This document shows, one piece after another, positions 1-10,233 of a stretch of DNA of 64,000 bases. Source of the DNA: Berberis thunbergii (Eukaryota; Streptophyta; Magnoliopsida; Ranunculales; Berberidaceae); contig QNQO01005827.1 in the NCBI GenBank assembly GCA_003290165.1, positions 682,001 to 746,000 of the forward strand. Reading direction: 5' to 3'. How positions within the stretch are numbered: position 1 is the first letter of the stretch; every line of letters starts with the position of its first letter. The position numbers and the translations under genes were made by a program. A model generated the notes under the pieces. That model ran no database searches and was not told the origin of the DNA. It saw only the letters and a list, made by a program, of their open reading frames with translations.

Positions 1-430
1 TGGTTTGCCTGTCCAAAGCTGATCCCCGAGATATTTGCCTCAATAGGTCTTACGAGTATTGGGGATGGCTACGAGACATATGGGCTTAGCAGGCTGTAGC
101 AATTTGGGTCCAGATAGCAGATTGAACCTTATGGGCTTGATGCTGCTTGGGCGCGATCAATGCTAGACTGATGCTTGGGCCTGTTATTCCTTGAAATCAT
201 CATGACACGTGTATGATGTAGATGAAATGACATTTTGGTATATCATAAGCTGCTCCCCCCGAGTTAGTGGGGCGTCTAGTTAATCCACTAAATCTCTGAA
301 AAGTGATGGTATCGTCATAATGATGGATCCCAAAGCGTCGTCTCGATCGTCAAATAACATTAATGAATATGTGACTGCTCATAAAACAGAGATACAGTTC
401 ATATTCTTTATAAATTTCCATTGTTTCAAT
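1..430 (-). repeat. LTR-like fragment of a Tat-lineage element (cut by window edge)
   Basis: This stretch matches two other places in the window (about 6340-6760 and 17820-18110). All share a succession of short blocks such as TTGCCT..ATTAGGTCTTA, ATGGGCTT, CATCATG.CA.GTGTA and CTCCCCCC.A.TTA.TGGGG, but are clearly diverged. The 17.5-kb copy lies next to a primer-binding site, so I read all three as LTR pieces. Being at the low-coordinate end of a minus-strand element, this one would be its 3' LTR. The outer end lies outside the window. Confidence 0.5.
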
Positions 431-521
431 GAAGATATCTTCTTTTAATTTCTTTTTGTGGTGTTTTCTTTTCTCTTACTCATGTTTTCTTTTGTGCTAG
501 TGTCCTTTTGCAAAGTTTGAT

Positions 522-2340
522 TTGCATTTTCCTTCAATGGTGGCTAACGTCAAACTTACTCCCGCACATGAGTTGTCTTATACCTGCCACAAGCTCTTTG
601 AAGATAGATTGATTGATGAAACTGAGTTAATTAGGCTTCGAGGCATGTACCATGTTCCCCAAGATTTGGAGCTTGTCCCCGTGTTCACGGCTCGAACTCT
701 GGCTGCACCCCCACAGGGGTATATAGGACTGCACCGAGGTATGTTTGAATTCAGAATTTGGTTCCTAGTGTCGGATGACATTTGACGTTTCTTTCTTTTC
801 CTCCGTATGGCCCCCCACTCAGTTGGTTCTGAGCGTGTTTAAGATTTTGATTGCGACCTTTATCAGAGTAAATGATGCTGGCCTGTACTTGACTCCGGCG
901 ATAGTTCAACGCCTAATCGCCGCTCGATCAGATTCTAGAGGTGTTTGTTTGTTGAGTACTCTTGATTGCTTGCATCCTGTAGCGGATGATACTGATCATT
1001 GGCAGAAGTATTGGTCTGGCTCTAGCGAATTCCCCATACTTCAAACTGGGAGGCGTCGGGTCCCCAGATTCTTCCAGTTTGATCTTAATAAGTGATGTGT
1101 TGTTGTCTTACCATCTCGAATTTCAAATGTAGTGCTAACTTGGTGCTTTGTTTCTTTTTTTCAAGAAAGTTTGCATTCCCAATCCTCAGTGAGGAGGAAG
1201 AGTTGATAGAAAATGGATTTTATGAACTCCCATTGATGCCTATTGAAGAGGTTAAAATGCCGAGCAACATCGTACGAAGCAGACTACTCGAAAGTTCCCA
1301 CGAGGCCTTTGCTGCACTCAGCTCACTGACTAAAGAGGTCAGAGGTTGTCGTTCAAGGAAAATGAGCCTGGTTATGCTCAACTCATCGAGGTTGTCTGAG
1401 TTTGAGATGGGCATGCCCCCTATCGTTCTCCCTAAGAGAACGTGACCCACTAATCATGTTGCTTCTTCTTCCAAGTTGCCATCCTTATTAGAGAAGGACG
1501 CGATTGTTGCGAAGCATGGATTATTCTTCTCTGCTCAAGAGGTGGTCCCAGGGGATCATAATCTCTCGTTGGATCTTTTTGTACCCCCTGTTGACTTAGA
1601 GCACACATGACCAAAGGTCGACATCGTGTCTTTGGTGGAGGCTTGCACTACTGAGTTACACGAATCTATTGTGTTGCATCCCGATCCTCGTGGGAGAGTT
1701 CTCATTTTCGAAAAGGCTTTCACAGACTTGCAAATGTCATATCCAGATTCTCTCCACCGGGTTGATTTTCTGACCAATCAACTGCAAGATTCCCATGCTG
1801 CTGTAGACTTGGGTGTCATGCGAACCATGACGTCCGCGTTTGAAGTGGAATTGGTAGCCATAAAGGCTTAAATGAAGTCAATTGGCTTCTACCCGGGCAG
1901 AACTGGCGTGGGCCTATGCTAAGTTGAAGCGCCTAGAAGGTGTGGTGGATAAGTGATCATTTGATCTACAGGCTCAGATTCATGAGAGGAAGTGAGCGGA
2001 GACCAAATGGGTTGTTATACGACGTCAGCTCGAGTAAAAAGTTGTTGAGGGACTTCACCGCGTTCGTGAAGTTGAACCCTTATTGGTGGAAAAGCGTTCG
2101 CACTACGCCGCATTGGTAGGTGCACTGGATTTTGGGTCAGAAGCTACAAGTGTTGTCGGAGGTCGTTCGAGGCAGGTTGGAATTTTGGAGCTTATTAGAG
2201 AATAGTCCGCTGGTCTTGACCTTGATTTCGCTTATTATATAAACGCTGCTTTCGGGACTTCATCTTGGAAGAAAGTCTTGGCTCTTCGAGACAGGCTGTT
2301 GAGGAAGTCGTTTTATCCCCTGCTATTCCAAAATAGTTGT
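522..2340 (+). pseudogene. Decayed antisense-type ORF of a Tat-lineage retrotransposon
   Basis: Open pieces at 522-785, 775-1095, 1092-1445 and 1626-1871 follow one another on the plus strand, separated by stops and frameshifts. The first pieces carry the pattern PPQGYIGLHRGMFEF and then PPTQLVLSVFKIL, which resembles the N-terminal part of the plant transposon-type ORFs found antisense next to the 3' LTR in Tat/Grande-like elements. Later pieces (1626-2300) are rich in charged residues and leucines, like the coiled-coil tail of such proteins. It runs opposite to the gag-pol remnants at 5.9-17.5 kb and lies just inside the presumed 3' LTR, where that ORF is expected. Its function in the family is not established. 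At least four frame breaks make it a pseudogene. Confidence 0.45.
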
Positions 2341-2619
2341 AATGTCTTTATCAGAGCAAAAACAAAACTTTTAATGAAAATAACATTTTGTAACTTTGCT
2401 TGTTTGTCTTATACTATCGTGCCATTGTCTATTTCTTAGAAACATTTGACCCATGTTGTGGGCCCTGAAATTAGTATTTTCGGGCCCTTCATTCTGGCAG
2501 ATGGTGTGGGTTGTCAGTTGAGTCATATTGAAACTGATTGTGTTGGGTAACCTTTGTTTATAGTGTAGCAATGGTCCCTGGCGAGTCATAACCACAAGTT
2601 GCGGAATCGCTGAATATAC

Positions 2620-2835
2620 TCCTATTCCCTATGCCATCATTGTCCGCGCACAGTGGACTAGGCATCGAAATGTTTTGAAAGCCGTCGTCATCAGTCGAAG
2701 CTAACTAAGCTTTCCTGGTCAGGTTCGGTGATCATTGTCTGTAGTAGAGGAATGATCTTTTGGTGAATCGCTGTCATTAGGCGTGAGAGAGCTGACTACA
2801 CAACCACTTTCTAGACCATCGTCATCTGCACGCAT
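2620..2835. repeat. Left remnant of the 183-bp tandem array
   Basis: Blocks here (GTCATCAGTC, AACTAAGCTT, CATTGTCTGTAGT, CACTTTCTAGACCAT) correspond in order to the repeat unit at 4700-5745. The array therefore resumes on this side of the Athila fragment. Confidence 0.5.
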
Positions 2836-4560
2836 CACATTCCTCAAACATAAAAAATCTCCACAATGAGAATATTATTGAGAAGCATCACATTCCTATG
2901 AAAAATGGAGCCCATTCTTGGGCATTTATTACATGTAACACAAAATGCATGGGTGTCATGAAAAATAGTTGGCAAATAAAAGCCACACTGCAAAACCGTT
3001 AGAGCTATCTTTTTGGAACTAAAGTAACCTCCACACACCTAATCATGACAAAAGAAAATGATACTATGAAATTCATTCTCTGGAACACATCTCCTAATGA
3101 CCTGATTGGAACAGTACTTAAATAAATAAGGATCGTCTCAGAAGAAATGTCTGGCCTCAACAAGAAAATTAGTCTTATCTTGTTTATACCAATTAGAAGG
3201 GAGTTGGCCCATAAAAAGGTAATTCACAATATCTGCATACCAAGGTGATTGGGAGATAGCAACTAATTGCTCATCAGGAAAGGATTCATTCAAGGGCACA
3301 TATGCAATAGATAATTTTACAAGAAGTCTAAACAAATGGTCAGCTACAACATTTTAGAAACACTTCTTGTCCAGAATCTTAATATCAAACTTCTGTAGCA
3401 ATAGGACCCAACGAATTAAGAACGACTTAGCATTTTTTTTAGAAAAAATGAACTTCAGTGTCGCATGATCAATACAAATAAGAACTTTAGATCCTATAAG
3501 GTATGACCTAAATTTGTCTAAAGCAAAGACAATAGCGAGTAACTCCTCCACGGTGGAGTAATTAAGTTGCGCATCTTGTAGAGTTTGATTAGCATAATAA
3601 ATAACATGGGGCTTTTTGTCCACTCGATGTCCTTAGACAGCTCACACAGCAAAATCTGAAGCATCACACATAAGCTCAAAAGGTAAATTCTAATTAGGAG
3701 GTTGGATTATTGGAGCTAAAGTCAACAATTGTTTAAGCTTCTAAAAAGCCTTCAAACAGTCTTTATCAAAGACAAAAACAGAGACCTTAGCAAGTAAATT
3801 GCATAGAGCACGAGTAGTCTTATTAAAATCCTTAATGAACCCACGATAGAAACCAACATGGCCTAGAAAAAGATCTAATTTCTTTCACCGCCTTCGGTGG
3901 TGGAAGATTGTACCTTGCCTTTGTTAAAAATTATATGCCCAAGAAGTATACCTTGCGCCTAACCATAAAATGACATTTCTCCCAATTCAAGACATGATTC
4001 TTCTCTTCACACCTATTTAACACTAATGTTAAATGATGCAAACACTCATCAAACGAATCCCCAAATACTGAAAAGTCATCCATGAACAACTCAAGAAACC
4101 TTTCTATCATATCTGAAAAATTCTAAGCATGCATCTCTGAAAAATACTAAGCGTGCATTACAAAACCCAAAAGGCTTTTTTCGATATGCAAAAGTTCCAA
4201 AGGGGCAAGTGAATTTGGTTTTCTCTTGATCTGCGGGTGTAATGAGGATTTGGTTATAACCGAAATACCCATCAAGAAAACACAGTAATCATGTTTGGCT
4301 AACCTTTCAAGCATTTGATCTATAAAGGGAAGAGGAAAATGATCCTTCCTTGTGCCTGAGTTCAACTTACGGTAGTCAATGCAAACTGGTCATCCGGTGG
4401 TCATACGGGTGAGCATTAACTTATTCTTATTGTTTGTGACTACCGTCACCCCCGACTTATTGGAAACACCCTGAACTGGACTGACTCAAGAGCTATATGA
4501 AATTGGGTAAATAATACCAACATCCAAAAAGGAATAAATTATGTATTTTTTTAATCATCA
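2836..4560 (-). pseudogene. Athila-type Ty3/gypsy pol fragment (RT, RNase H, start of integrase)
   Basis: Read on the minus strand the order is reverse transcriptase, RNase H, integrase zinc domain. RT pieces: DVGIIYPIS and VTVVTNNKNKL (about 4400-4550), VCIDYRKLNSGTRKDHF (about 4320-4395) and PLPFIDQMLERLAKHDYC (4147-4365). The RNase H piece (3354-3623) has VIYYANQTLQDAQLNYSTVE and IVFALDKFRSYLIGSK. The linker 3138-3335 has WYADIVNYL. The zinc-finger part of integrase (2844-3038) has VLQCGFYLPTIFHDTHAF followed by CNKCPRMG. These signatures are typical of the plant Athila lineage. Gag, protease and the integrase core are missing. Internal stops and frameshifts are frequent. The piece lies between two parts of the 183-bp array, so it is probably an insertion into that array. 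Confidence 0.8.
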
Positions 4561-4699
4561 ATGAAAGAAGATTTGTTAAGTAACACTTTGTACTTGTACT
4601 TTCTAGAATTTTCCAACTTAACATCTTCTGTGCTGCCTTGCCATGGTGTTGGGCTTTAGACAAGAATTTTTTTTAAGTCAGGCAACTGTCTAGTTGATC

Positions 4700-5745
4700 T
4701 GTTAATGGGAGTTCTGACTGCTCAACTTGCGATTACGCTTGAAATCAAGCAATTCTGGTCTAGACCCTTAAGAAATCCAAAAGTTATCTTGACCAAACCT
4801 TGTAGGTTGGCTAAACTATGTGTAGCGAAGTAAAAATAATCTTGGCGGACCAGAAATCATTCGAGTTTCCAAGTTAATCACACTTTCGATTCCTCAAGCT
4901 GTCTTAATCTACTCTTGGCGAACTCGGCTGTATAGCCAACCAGAAGTTGTCTTCATCAGTCTTAATGAACTGGCTAAGCTTTTGTCAAGTTTGGCCATTA
5001 TTGTCTGTGGTCAGACAATGATCCCTGACAAGTCATCTTGGTCAGACTTCATGAGCTCTGGATAGACTTCCACTTTCTAAGCCATCTTTGTCCGTTCTTG
5101 GCAAACTAGGCACTAGAGTGGACAAGAAGTTATCTTTATCAGTCTTAATGAACTGACTAAACGTAGGTTAGGTTTGGCAATTATTGTCTATGGTCGGACA
5201 ATGATCCCTGGCAAGTCATCTTGATCAGGTTTCATCAGCTCTGACTAGACTCCTACTTTTTAAACCATATTTGTTCGTTTTTGGTTGACTAGGCACTAGA
5301 GCAGACAAAAAGTTGTCTTCATCGGCCTTGAGGAACTGACTAAACCTTGGTTAGGTTTGGCCACCATTGTCTATGGTCTGCCAATGATCCCTGACAAGTC
5401 ATTTTGATCAGGCTTCATGAGCTCTAACTAGACTCCCACTTTCTAAGTCATATTTGTTCGTTCTTGACGAACTAGGCACTAGAGTGGACCAAAAGTTATC
5501 TTCATCAGTCTTAATGAACTGACTAAACCTTGGTCAGGATTGGCCACCATTGTCCATGTTCGGACAATGATCCCTAGCAAGTCATCTTGATGAAGCTTCA
5601 TGAGCTCTGACTAGACTTCCACTTTCTAAGCCATATTTGTCTGTTCTTGGATGACTAGGCACTAAAGCAGGCCAGATGTTATCTTCATTAGCCTTAATGA
5701 ACTGACTAAACTTTAATCTAGTTTGGGCACCATTGGTCCTTGAGA
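4700..5745. repeat. 183-bp tandem repeat array, about five copies
   Basis: The anchor GAACTG.CTAA occurs at 4967, 5150, 5333, 5516 and 5699, exactly 183 bp apart each time. Each unit carries the same ordered blocks: GTTTGG.CA.CATTGTC, GGACAATGATCCCT, AAGTCATCTTG, TTCATGAGCTCT, CCACTTTCTAA, TTGTTCGTTCTTGG and GCACTAGAG. Units differ by point changes, but the period is unchanged. The array lies just downstream of the integrase tail in element orientation, so it occupies the 3' UTR. Tat-lineage 3' UTRs are known to hold such arrays. Confidence 0.9.
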
Positions 5746-5929
5746 TTATAAGCCCGATTTGGACGCCCTGACTAATTTAACTCACCTAATAGTCTGACAT
5801 AGAGGTCGGACTAGCAGGTCTATCACTCAAGTCAAATTATAATAGATTGACCAAATTTTCAGCCAGATTTTATGAACAACAGTGAAACTTTAGTAAAGCA
5901 AATACCTTGAATTAATTGATAATATCTCT
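5746..5929. other. Spacer with no recognised feature
   Basis: This links the 183-bp array to the integrase tail. I see no ORF or repeat of its own; it is presumably 3' UTR of the decayed Tat element. Confidence 0.4.
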
Positions 5930-6338
5930 TTAGGTGTTCTACTTTCCATGATCGCTTAAGGCCTTCACCGTTCATGTTTTCTAACCAATATGTGCACGGC
6001 TAGTTGACCTTAATCACTCTGTAGGGTCTTTCCCTGTTTGGATTTAGCTTCCCCGAGCCTGGTTCCTTAGTGTTTTGCTGAGTACCCAGACTCCCACTTT
6101 GAACTCTCTTGGCGCAACCTTCTTATTTTAGTACTGAGCACTTCTCTGTTGGTAGGCAACTATCTTGGTGGAAGCCTCATCTCTCTTTTCTCTGAGGAGG
6201 TCTGGTTTGACGCATTAAACATCATCATTACCATCCGATCTGAACTCCTCCGTTCTTAATGTTGGCATTTCCAACTCTACTTGGATCATTGCCTCCACTC
6301 AGCAAGCTATAGTGAATGGTGTTTCTCACTAATAGGGG
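5930..6338 (-). pseudogene. Integrase C-terminal remnant of the Tat-lineage element
   Basis: The minus strand gives, in order, ETPFTIACWVEAMIQVELE, a variable stretch with LLREKRDEASTKIVAYQQRS, KVAPREFKVG, and, across stops and shifts, NGEGLKRSWKVEHLKRYY. This is the C-terminal end of plant Ty3/gypsy Tat integrases, where a GETPF..TYGSEA motif is followed by the DNA-binding GPYRV...W...HLK.YY segment. The catalytic core and zinc finger are absent: upstream of GETPF the sequence changes abruptly at about 6338 into LTR-like sequence. At least three stops are present. The 3' UTR array follows directly. Confidence 0.7.
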
Positions 6339-6790
6339 TTAACGTCTCACTGGCCTGCCTGTATTTGGTCAAACTCCAAGATACTTGCCTTATTAGGTCT
6401 TGTGAGTTCTGGGTTTGAGCATTTGACTTGTTTACTTAATAGGACCTTGTTGATTGGTCGACCTTCCAAATATTCACCTTGGTGGGCTTAAAACATATTA
6501 GGCATTATTCTCTGTCTTTTGGGTTGGATTAGGTCAGACGTTTATTTGGGCCCGCTCCACTTTGTTGATGAGATCATCATGCCACATGTACGGAATAGAT
6601 TGTGAGGCGGTTGAGTGTACCATCTGTTACTCCCCCCAATTAATGGGGCTACGTGCAGTTCCATTAATTCGATGAATGTGGACTGGTGCAGTTGTACTTA
6701 GAACCATGACCTCCTAATTCCCCATGTAGCATTTAATGCTGATGTGACTGTTGGGTGACCTCCATTTGTGAACCGTCGTGCCTAGTATAG
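6339..6790 (-). repeat. Second diverged LTR-like segment
   Basis: It aligns block by block with 17830-18110 (CTGCCTG, CAAACTCC.AG.TACTTGCCTTATTAGGTCTT, GATTGG, TTCCAAATA) and with 1-400 (CTCCCCCC.A.TTA.TGGGG). The first 300 bp of the LTR seen at 17526-17820 is missing. It interrupts integrase between core and C-terminus, so it is a solo or truncated LTR insertion or the product of a deletion. Confidence 0.45.
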
Positions 6791-7638
6791 GTTGGTTCTT
6801 GCAGTTTCAAGCATTGCCGTGAACACTACAGAGCATGTTCCTCACATGTATCTTTCCAGAAAATGTGCTTTGGCCTCGTTGAAGGACGAAAGAGGATCTC
6901 CATTGGTGGAGTCTTCAAATGTTCTAACATTTGCAGCGATGAGTCTTAACAAGACCTACTATTGGATGAAGCCATCTGGTTTGAATGAGCATCCAGTGGC
7001 TCCGTGGGACCTCCTAATTTCTTCTTACGTCACATAGAATAAGTACAAACTCCCTCTTAGGGGCCAAGTTTGTCCTTCATCTTGGGGAGCTGACTCTGCT
7101 TCACCCAGAAATCCTTTTTTTAAGGGATTACCCCGCAGCCAACTTTGGGTCCTTTTGCTTTCACTTCCAAATCCTTTTCTGAAGGTAGATTGGCGGAGCA
7201 AATTATCGATGTGTGTACTGACAACCAACTTTGGGTGAGCATTTTTTTTTGCTTGACTTCTAAGTTTTCTTCTGAAGGCAGATTGGCAGAGCAAAGTATC
7301 GACGTGTGTACTGGTAGATCCTTTCTCGTGCCTTGCTTTGCACCAAGCTTAGATACTTATAGTGTGTAAACATTTGTACTAATTAGTCGGTCAAGCTTTG
7401 TAACAACTGTTTGATAATCAATACAGTCTTTTTTAAGAATTTGTTTTTCTTGTATGCACTGAATGATGGTGGATCATATTGGCTTGTGTTAACAACTCAC
7501 CTGGATTATAAAAAAATGAGACAGTTTAACTCTAAGCAAGGACTACACGAATCTCTTACTAAAGGAGACATGTCTGGTCCTGACTCAGCCTGTGTAATTC
7601 CCTTGATGAAATAACATGATTTTCCAACTATAGCAAAG
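6791..7638. repeat. Unassigned stretch with an 86-bp direct duplication
   Basis: No coding sequence is recognised. Two diverged direct copies start at 7141 and 7227 (AACTTTGGGT ... CTGAAGG.AGATTGGC.GAGCAAA.TATCGA.GTGTGTACTG). The 81-aa and 89-aa frames across this stretch resemble nothing I know. It may be the rest of an LTR or rearranged pol. Confidence 0.4.
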
Positions 7639-8260
7639 TCACTGAAGAGTGATTTTCATGTGTGTCAGCCATATCTTGCTTCTAAATATGCGTTGGCCTG
7701 TCGAAGTATTGCTACTTAGCTCTGTATAGACGTGGAGTAATAGGCATATAGTCTTTTCAGAACTAGATTCCGACTCATTGTTTAGTTGAGTCTTGGTGGT
7801 GAAGGCTTTGTCTTGGTCTCTATGGACTGGAATGATGAGATGCATTAAGTCATTGATATAGACCTCCATGGTTTTGCTAATTTGCTCCTTGAACATCCGA
7901 TTTACCAGTCGTTGATACGTCACTCTCGCGTTCTTTAGACCGAATGTCTTCTCTTGGTCTGGGGTGTGCATTCGTATCTGGTTATATTTGGAATAAGCTT
8001 CCATGGAGCTTAGAAGGTTGTGTCCGGACGTGGCGTCTATTATCTGATAAATGCGAGGAAGTAGAAAGGTGTCTTTCGGACAAGCCTTGTTCAAGTATGT
8101 ATAATCCACACAGACTCTCTAGTTCCCATTCTTTTTTGTCACCAAGATAGTATCTGCCAGCTAGTTTGGGTATCACGTTTCCTTAATCATGTCAACATTA
8201 AGTAGCTTTTGTACACTTTTTCATTTATGATTTGATTTCATTTGGGTGCCATGGGTTTTT
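7639..8260 (-). pseudogene. Tat-lineage reverse transcriptase remnant
   Basis: The minus strand reads LADTILVTKKNGN, a stop, then RVCVDYTYLNKACPKDTF, LPRIYQIIDATSGHNLLSSM, AYSKYNQIRMHTPDQEKT, VTYQRLVNRMFKEQI and MEVYINDLM. These are the fingers and palm blocks of a Tat-type RT (VDYTDLNKACPKD family). In the catalytic region the usual YVDDM reads YINDLM, so one of the two aspartates is replaced by asparagine. A stop splits the N-terminal part. RNase H and the integrase core, expected next at lower coordinates, are not found. Confidence 0.85.
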
Positions 8261-9458
8261 TCTTCTACCTGATTGATATCCGCTCAGGGTCAACTTTGAG
8301 TCGATGGATGATTACGAAGGGGTCAATTCCCACCATGTCTGAAATCATTCAAGCGAATATGTCTTGATTCTCCCTCAACAACTTTATCAGTCGTTTCACC
8401 AATTCTTTATTCTGGCAGGAACCTATCTGGAAAATTTCGTTGTTATTGGGACTGCCAAGTTAGACCGCAACTTACTCCTTCTCTGACTGGCTGACATTAT
8501 TAGGTCTTCCCTTTGAACTGATTGGAGTCTCATCATTCGAGCTAGGAGACTTTTTTTTGTGTTCAGGCTCTGAGATGTTTGACCCACGGGCCCAGACTAT
8601 GGTTACTAACTGTCCAACTGCTTTAACGTGGGATAGTTGCAGTCTATTGCTGACGGATGGTCTCCTCGAATGGTCCCTTTCACCTGATTAGCAGGGTACT
8701 TGATGCATTGATGCAAAGTCGGAACTACCGCCTCCATCTGGTGGAGCTAAGGCCTTCCAAAATGATATTGTAGGTGGATGGAGTATCGAACACCATGAAC
8801 TCTTGGAATATGACTTTTTACAGTTGTGGCTCTCTCGCCACCACCGTTAGCCAAATATTCTCGACAAGGAAGCATTTTCCCCCGCTAAACCCAATCATGG
8901 GGTCACTGGTAGGCAACAAGTTCTCATCTTTGAGCTGCATGCTGCGGAACACATTGAGGAACATGACGTTCAGGGAGCTCCATGTGTCTACCAAGGATCT
9001 TTTCACTCCCCACTTTGCTATGAGGACTGAGATAACCAGGGCGTCATTATGAGGAGAATGAACGCCCTAGAGGTCTTTATCCGCAAATGTCAACGACGGG
9101 ATCAGGTTTTGAACATTACTAAATTGTACTTGTTGGTTTTGATGGATGGACTGAGTTAACATCTTGTGGAGAATCCTCTTTCTAGATTTATTAGATTGCT
9201 CACCTTCAGAGCATACCTTGTGCAGGACATATATAATGTCAGCCACCTTTTCTTCTCTTTCCTTTGCTTGGTCTTATATCTTTTCTGGGCTCAATAATTC
9301 TTTGAGTTTTCCCTTCTTAATCTAGTACTCAATCTCGATTATGAGATTCTTACAATATTCAGTGTCATGGCCATTGTCCTTGTGAACAATATTTTCCATT
9401 GTCTTGCCGAGAAGGATATCTCCACTATTTGGAGGACCACTTCACTTCTCCTCAATTC
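8261..9458 (-). pseudogene. Tat-lineage protease and gag-linker remnant
   Basis: The piece at 8818-9006 reads SLVDTWSSLNVMFLNVF then MQLKDENLLP and GFSGGKC. This is the aspartic protease of the element; the active-site DTGSS is changed to DTWSS. The rest, up to the CACTA insertion at 9462, is the decayed linker from gag and shows no intact frame. With the gag remnant at 16386-17500 it forms one polyprotein split by the transposon. Confidence 0.65.
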
Positions 9459-9483
9459 TTACACTACAAGAAAAAGGTCATTC

Positions 9484-9745
9484 ATAGCGTTTCAAAAACG
9501 CTATGGTAGGATACCATAGCGTTTTAATAAACGCTATGTTTGCCCCCGCTATAATAGACCCTGAGTCTATTATAGCATTTTAAAACCGCTATAGTAAGTA
9601 GTCTTTTATTGCGTTTTTAAAACGCTATGGTAGAGCCTTTTATAGCGTTTCTGAAACGCTATGATAGAGTCTACTATAGCGTTTCAAAAACGCTATAAAA
9701 GGCTCTACCGTAGCGTTTCAAAAACGCTATGGTAGAGTATACATA
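9484..9745. repeat. Subterminal palindrome array of CACTA-1
   Basis: Repeated near-palindromes of the form ATAGCGTTTCAAAAACGCTAT occur in varied versions every 20-40 bp. In CACTA elements, dense subterminal motifs are binding sites for the element's regulatory or transposase protein; that role is inferred here. Confidence 0.85.
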
Positions 9746-9747
9746 GG

Positions 9748-9749
<2 letters not shown>

Positions 9750-9781
<32 letters not shown>
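9750..9781. repeat. Poly(T) tract of about 30 bp
   Basis: An uninterrupted run of T separates the palindromes from the cargo. On the cargo (minus) strand this is poly(A) downstream of the CKI1 3' end. It may be a simple repeat or the trace of a polyadenylated intermediate. Confidence 0.7.
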
Positions 9782-9784
<3 letters not shown>

Positions 9785-10233
9785 TATAATTGAATTTGCA
9801 TCTTGAACCATATGATCTGTGTAGCCTATCTAACAAGTCAATTGCTTCACCCAAACTTTTGCAATCTAAAACATGAATCAAAATGATGAAAATTATCAAC
9901 AAAGAAAAATAAAATAAAGCTAAGAATGGAAAGCTTTTCTAAATTGCAGGCACAATCTAACTTAATATATAGCAATACCAGAAACACAGTTTCTAAAGTA
10001 GTCACCATAACACTTGGATTAAAGTTATAAAAAAAACAATATATGGAAGCATAAACCTGCAAGAGAAAAAACACAACACCACATATATAGCTACGCACAT
10101 GGAGCAAAGAAGTTCAAACATATTTCAGCTTTAAGCATACACTTCACATCAGATGGCTTTCATTGTCATTTATATGATAAGATTTTTATTTATAGAACAA
10201 AACACACACAAGTCCAATTGACATCTCCTACTA
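9782..10233. other. Presumed 3' UTR or flank captured with the CKI1 fragment
   Basis: AT-rich, with no recognised ORF on either strand. It lies directly beyond the CKI1 stop codon in cargo orientation. Confidence 0.4.

Noticed and set aside
9462..9745. CRISPR-like array of short repeats
   Set aside because: Repeats are variable palindromes without unique uniform spacers, next to a CACTA terminus in plant DNA; they are transposon subterminal motifs.
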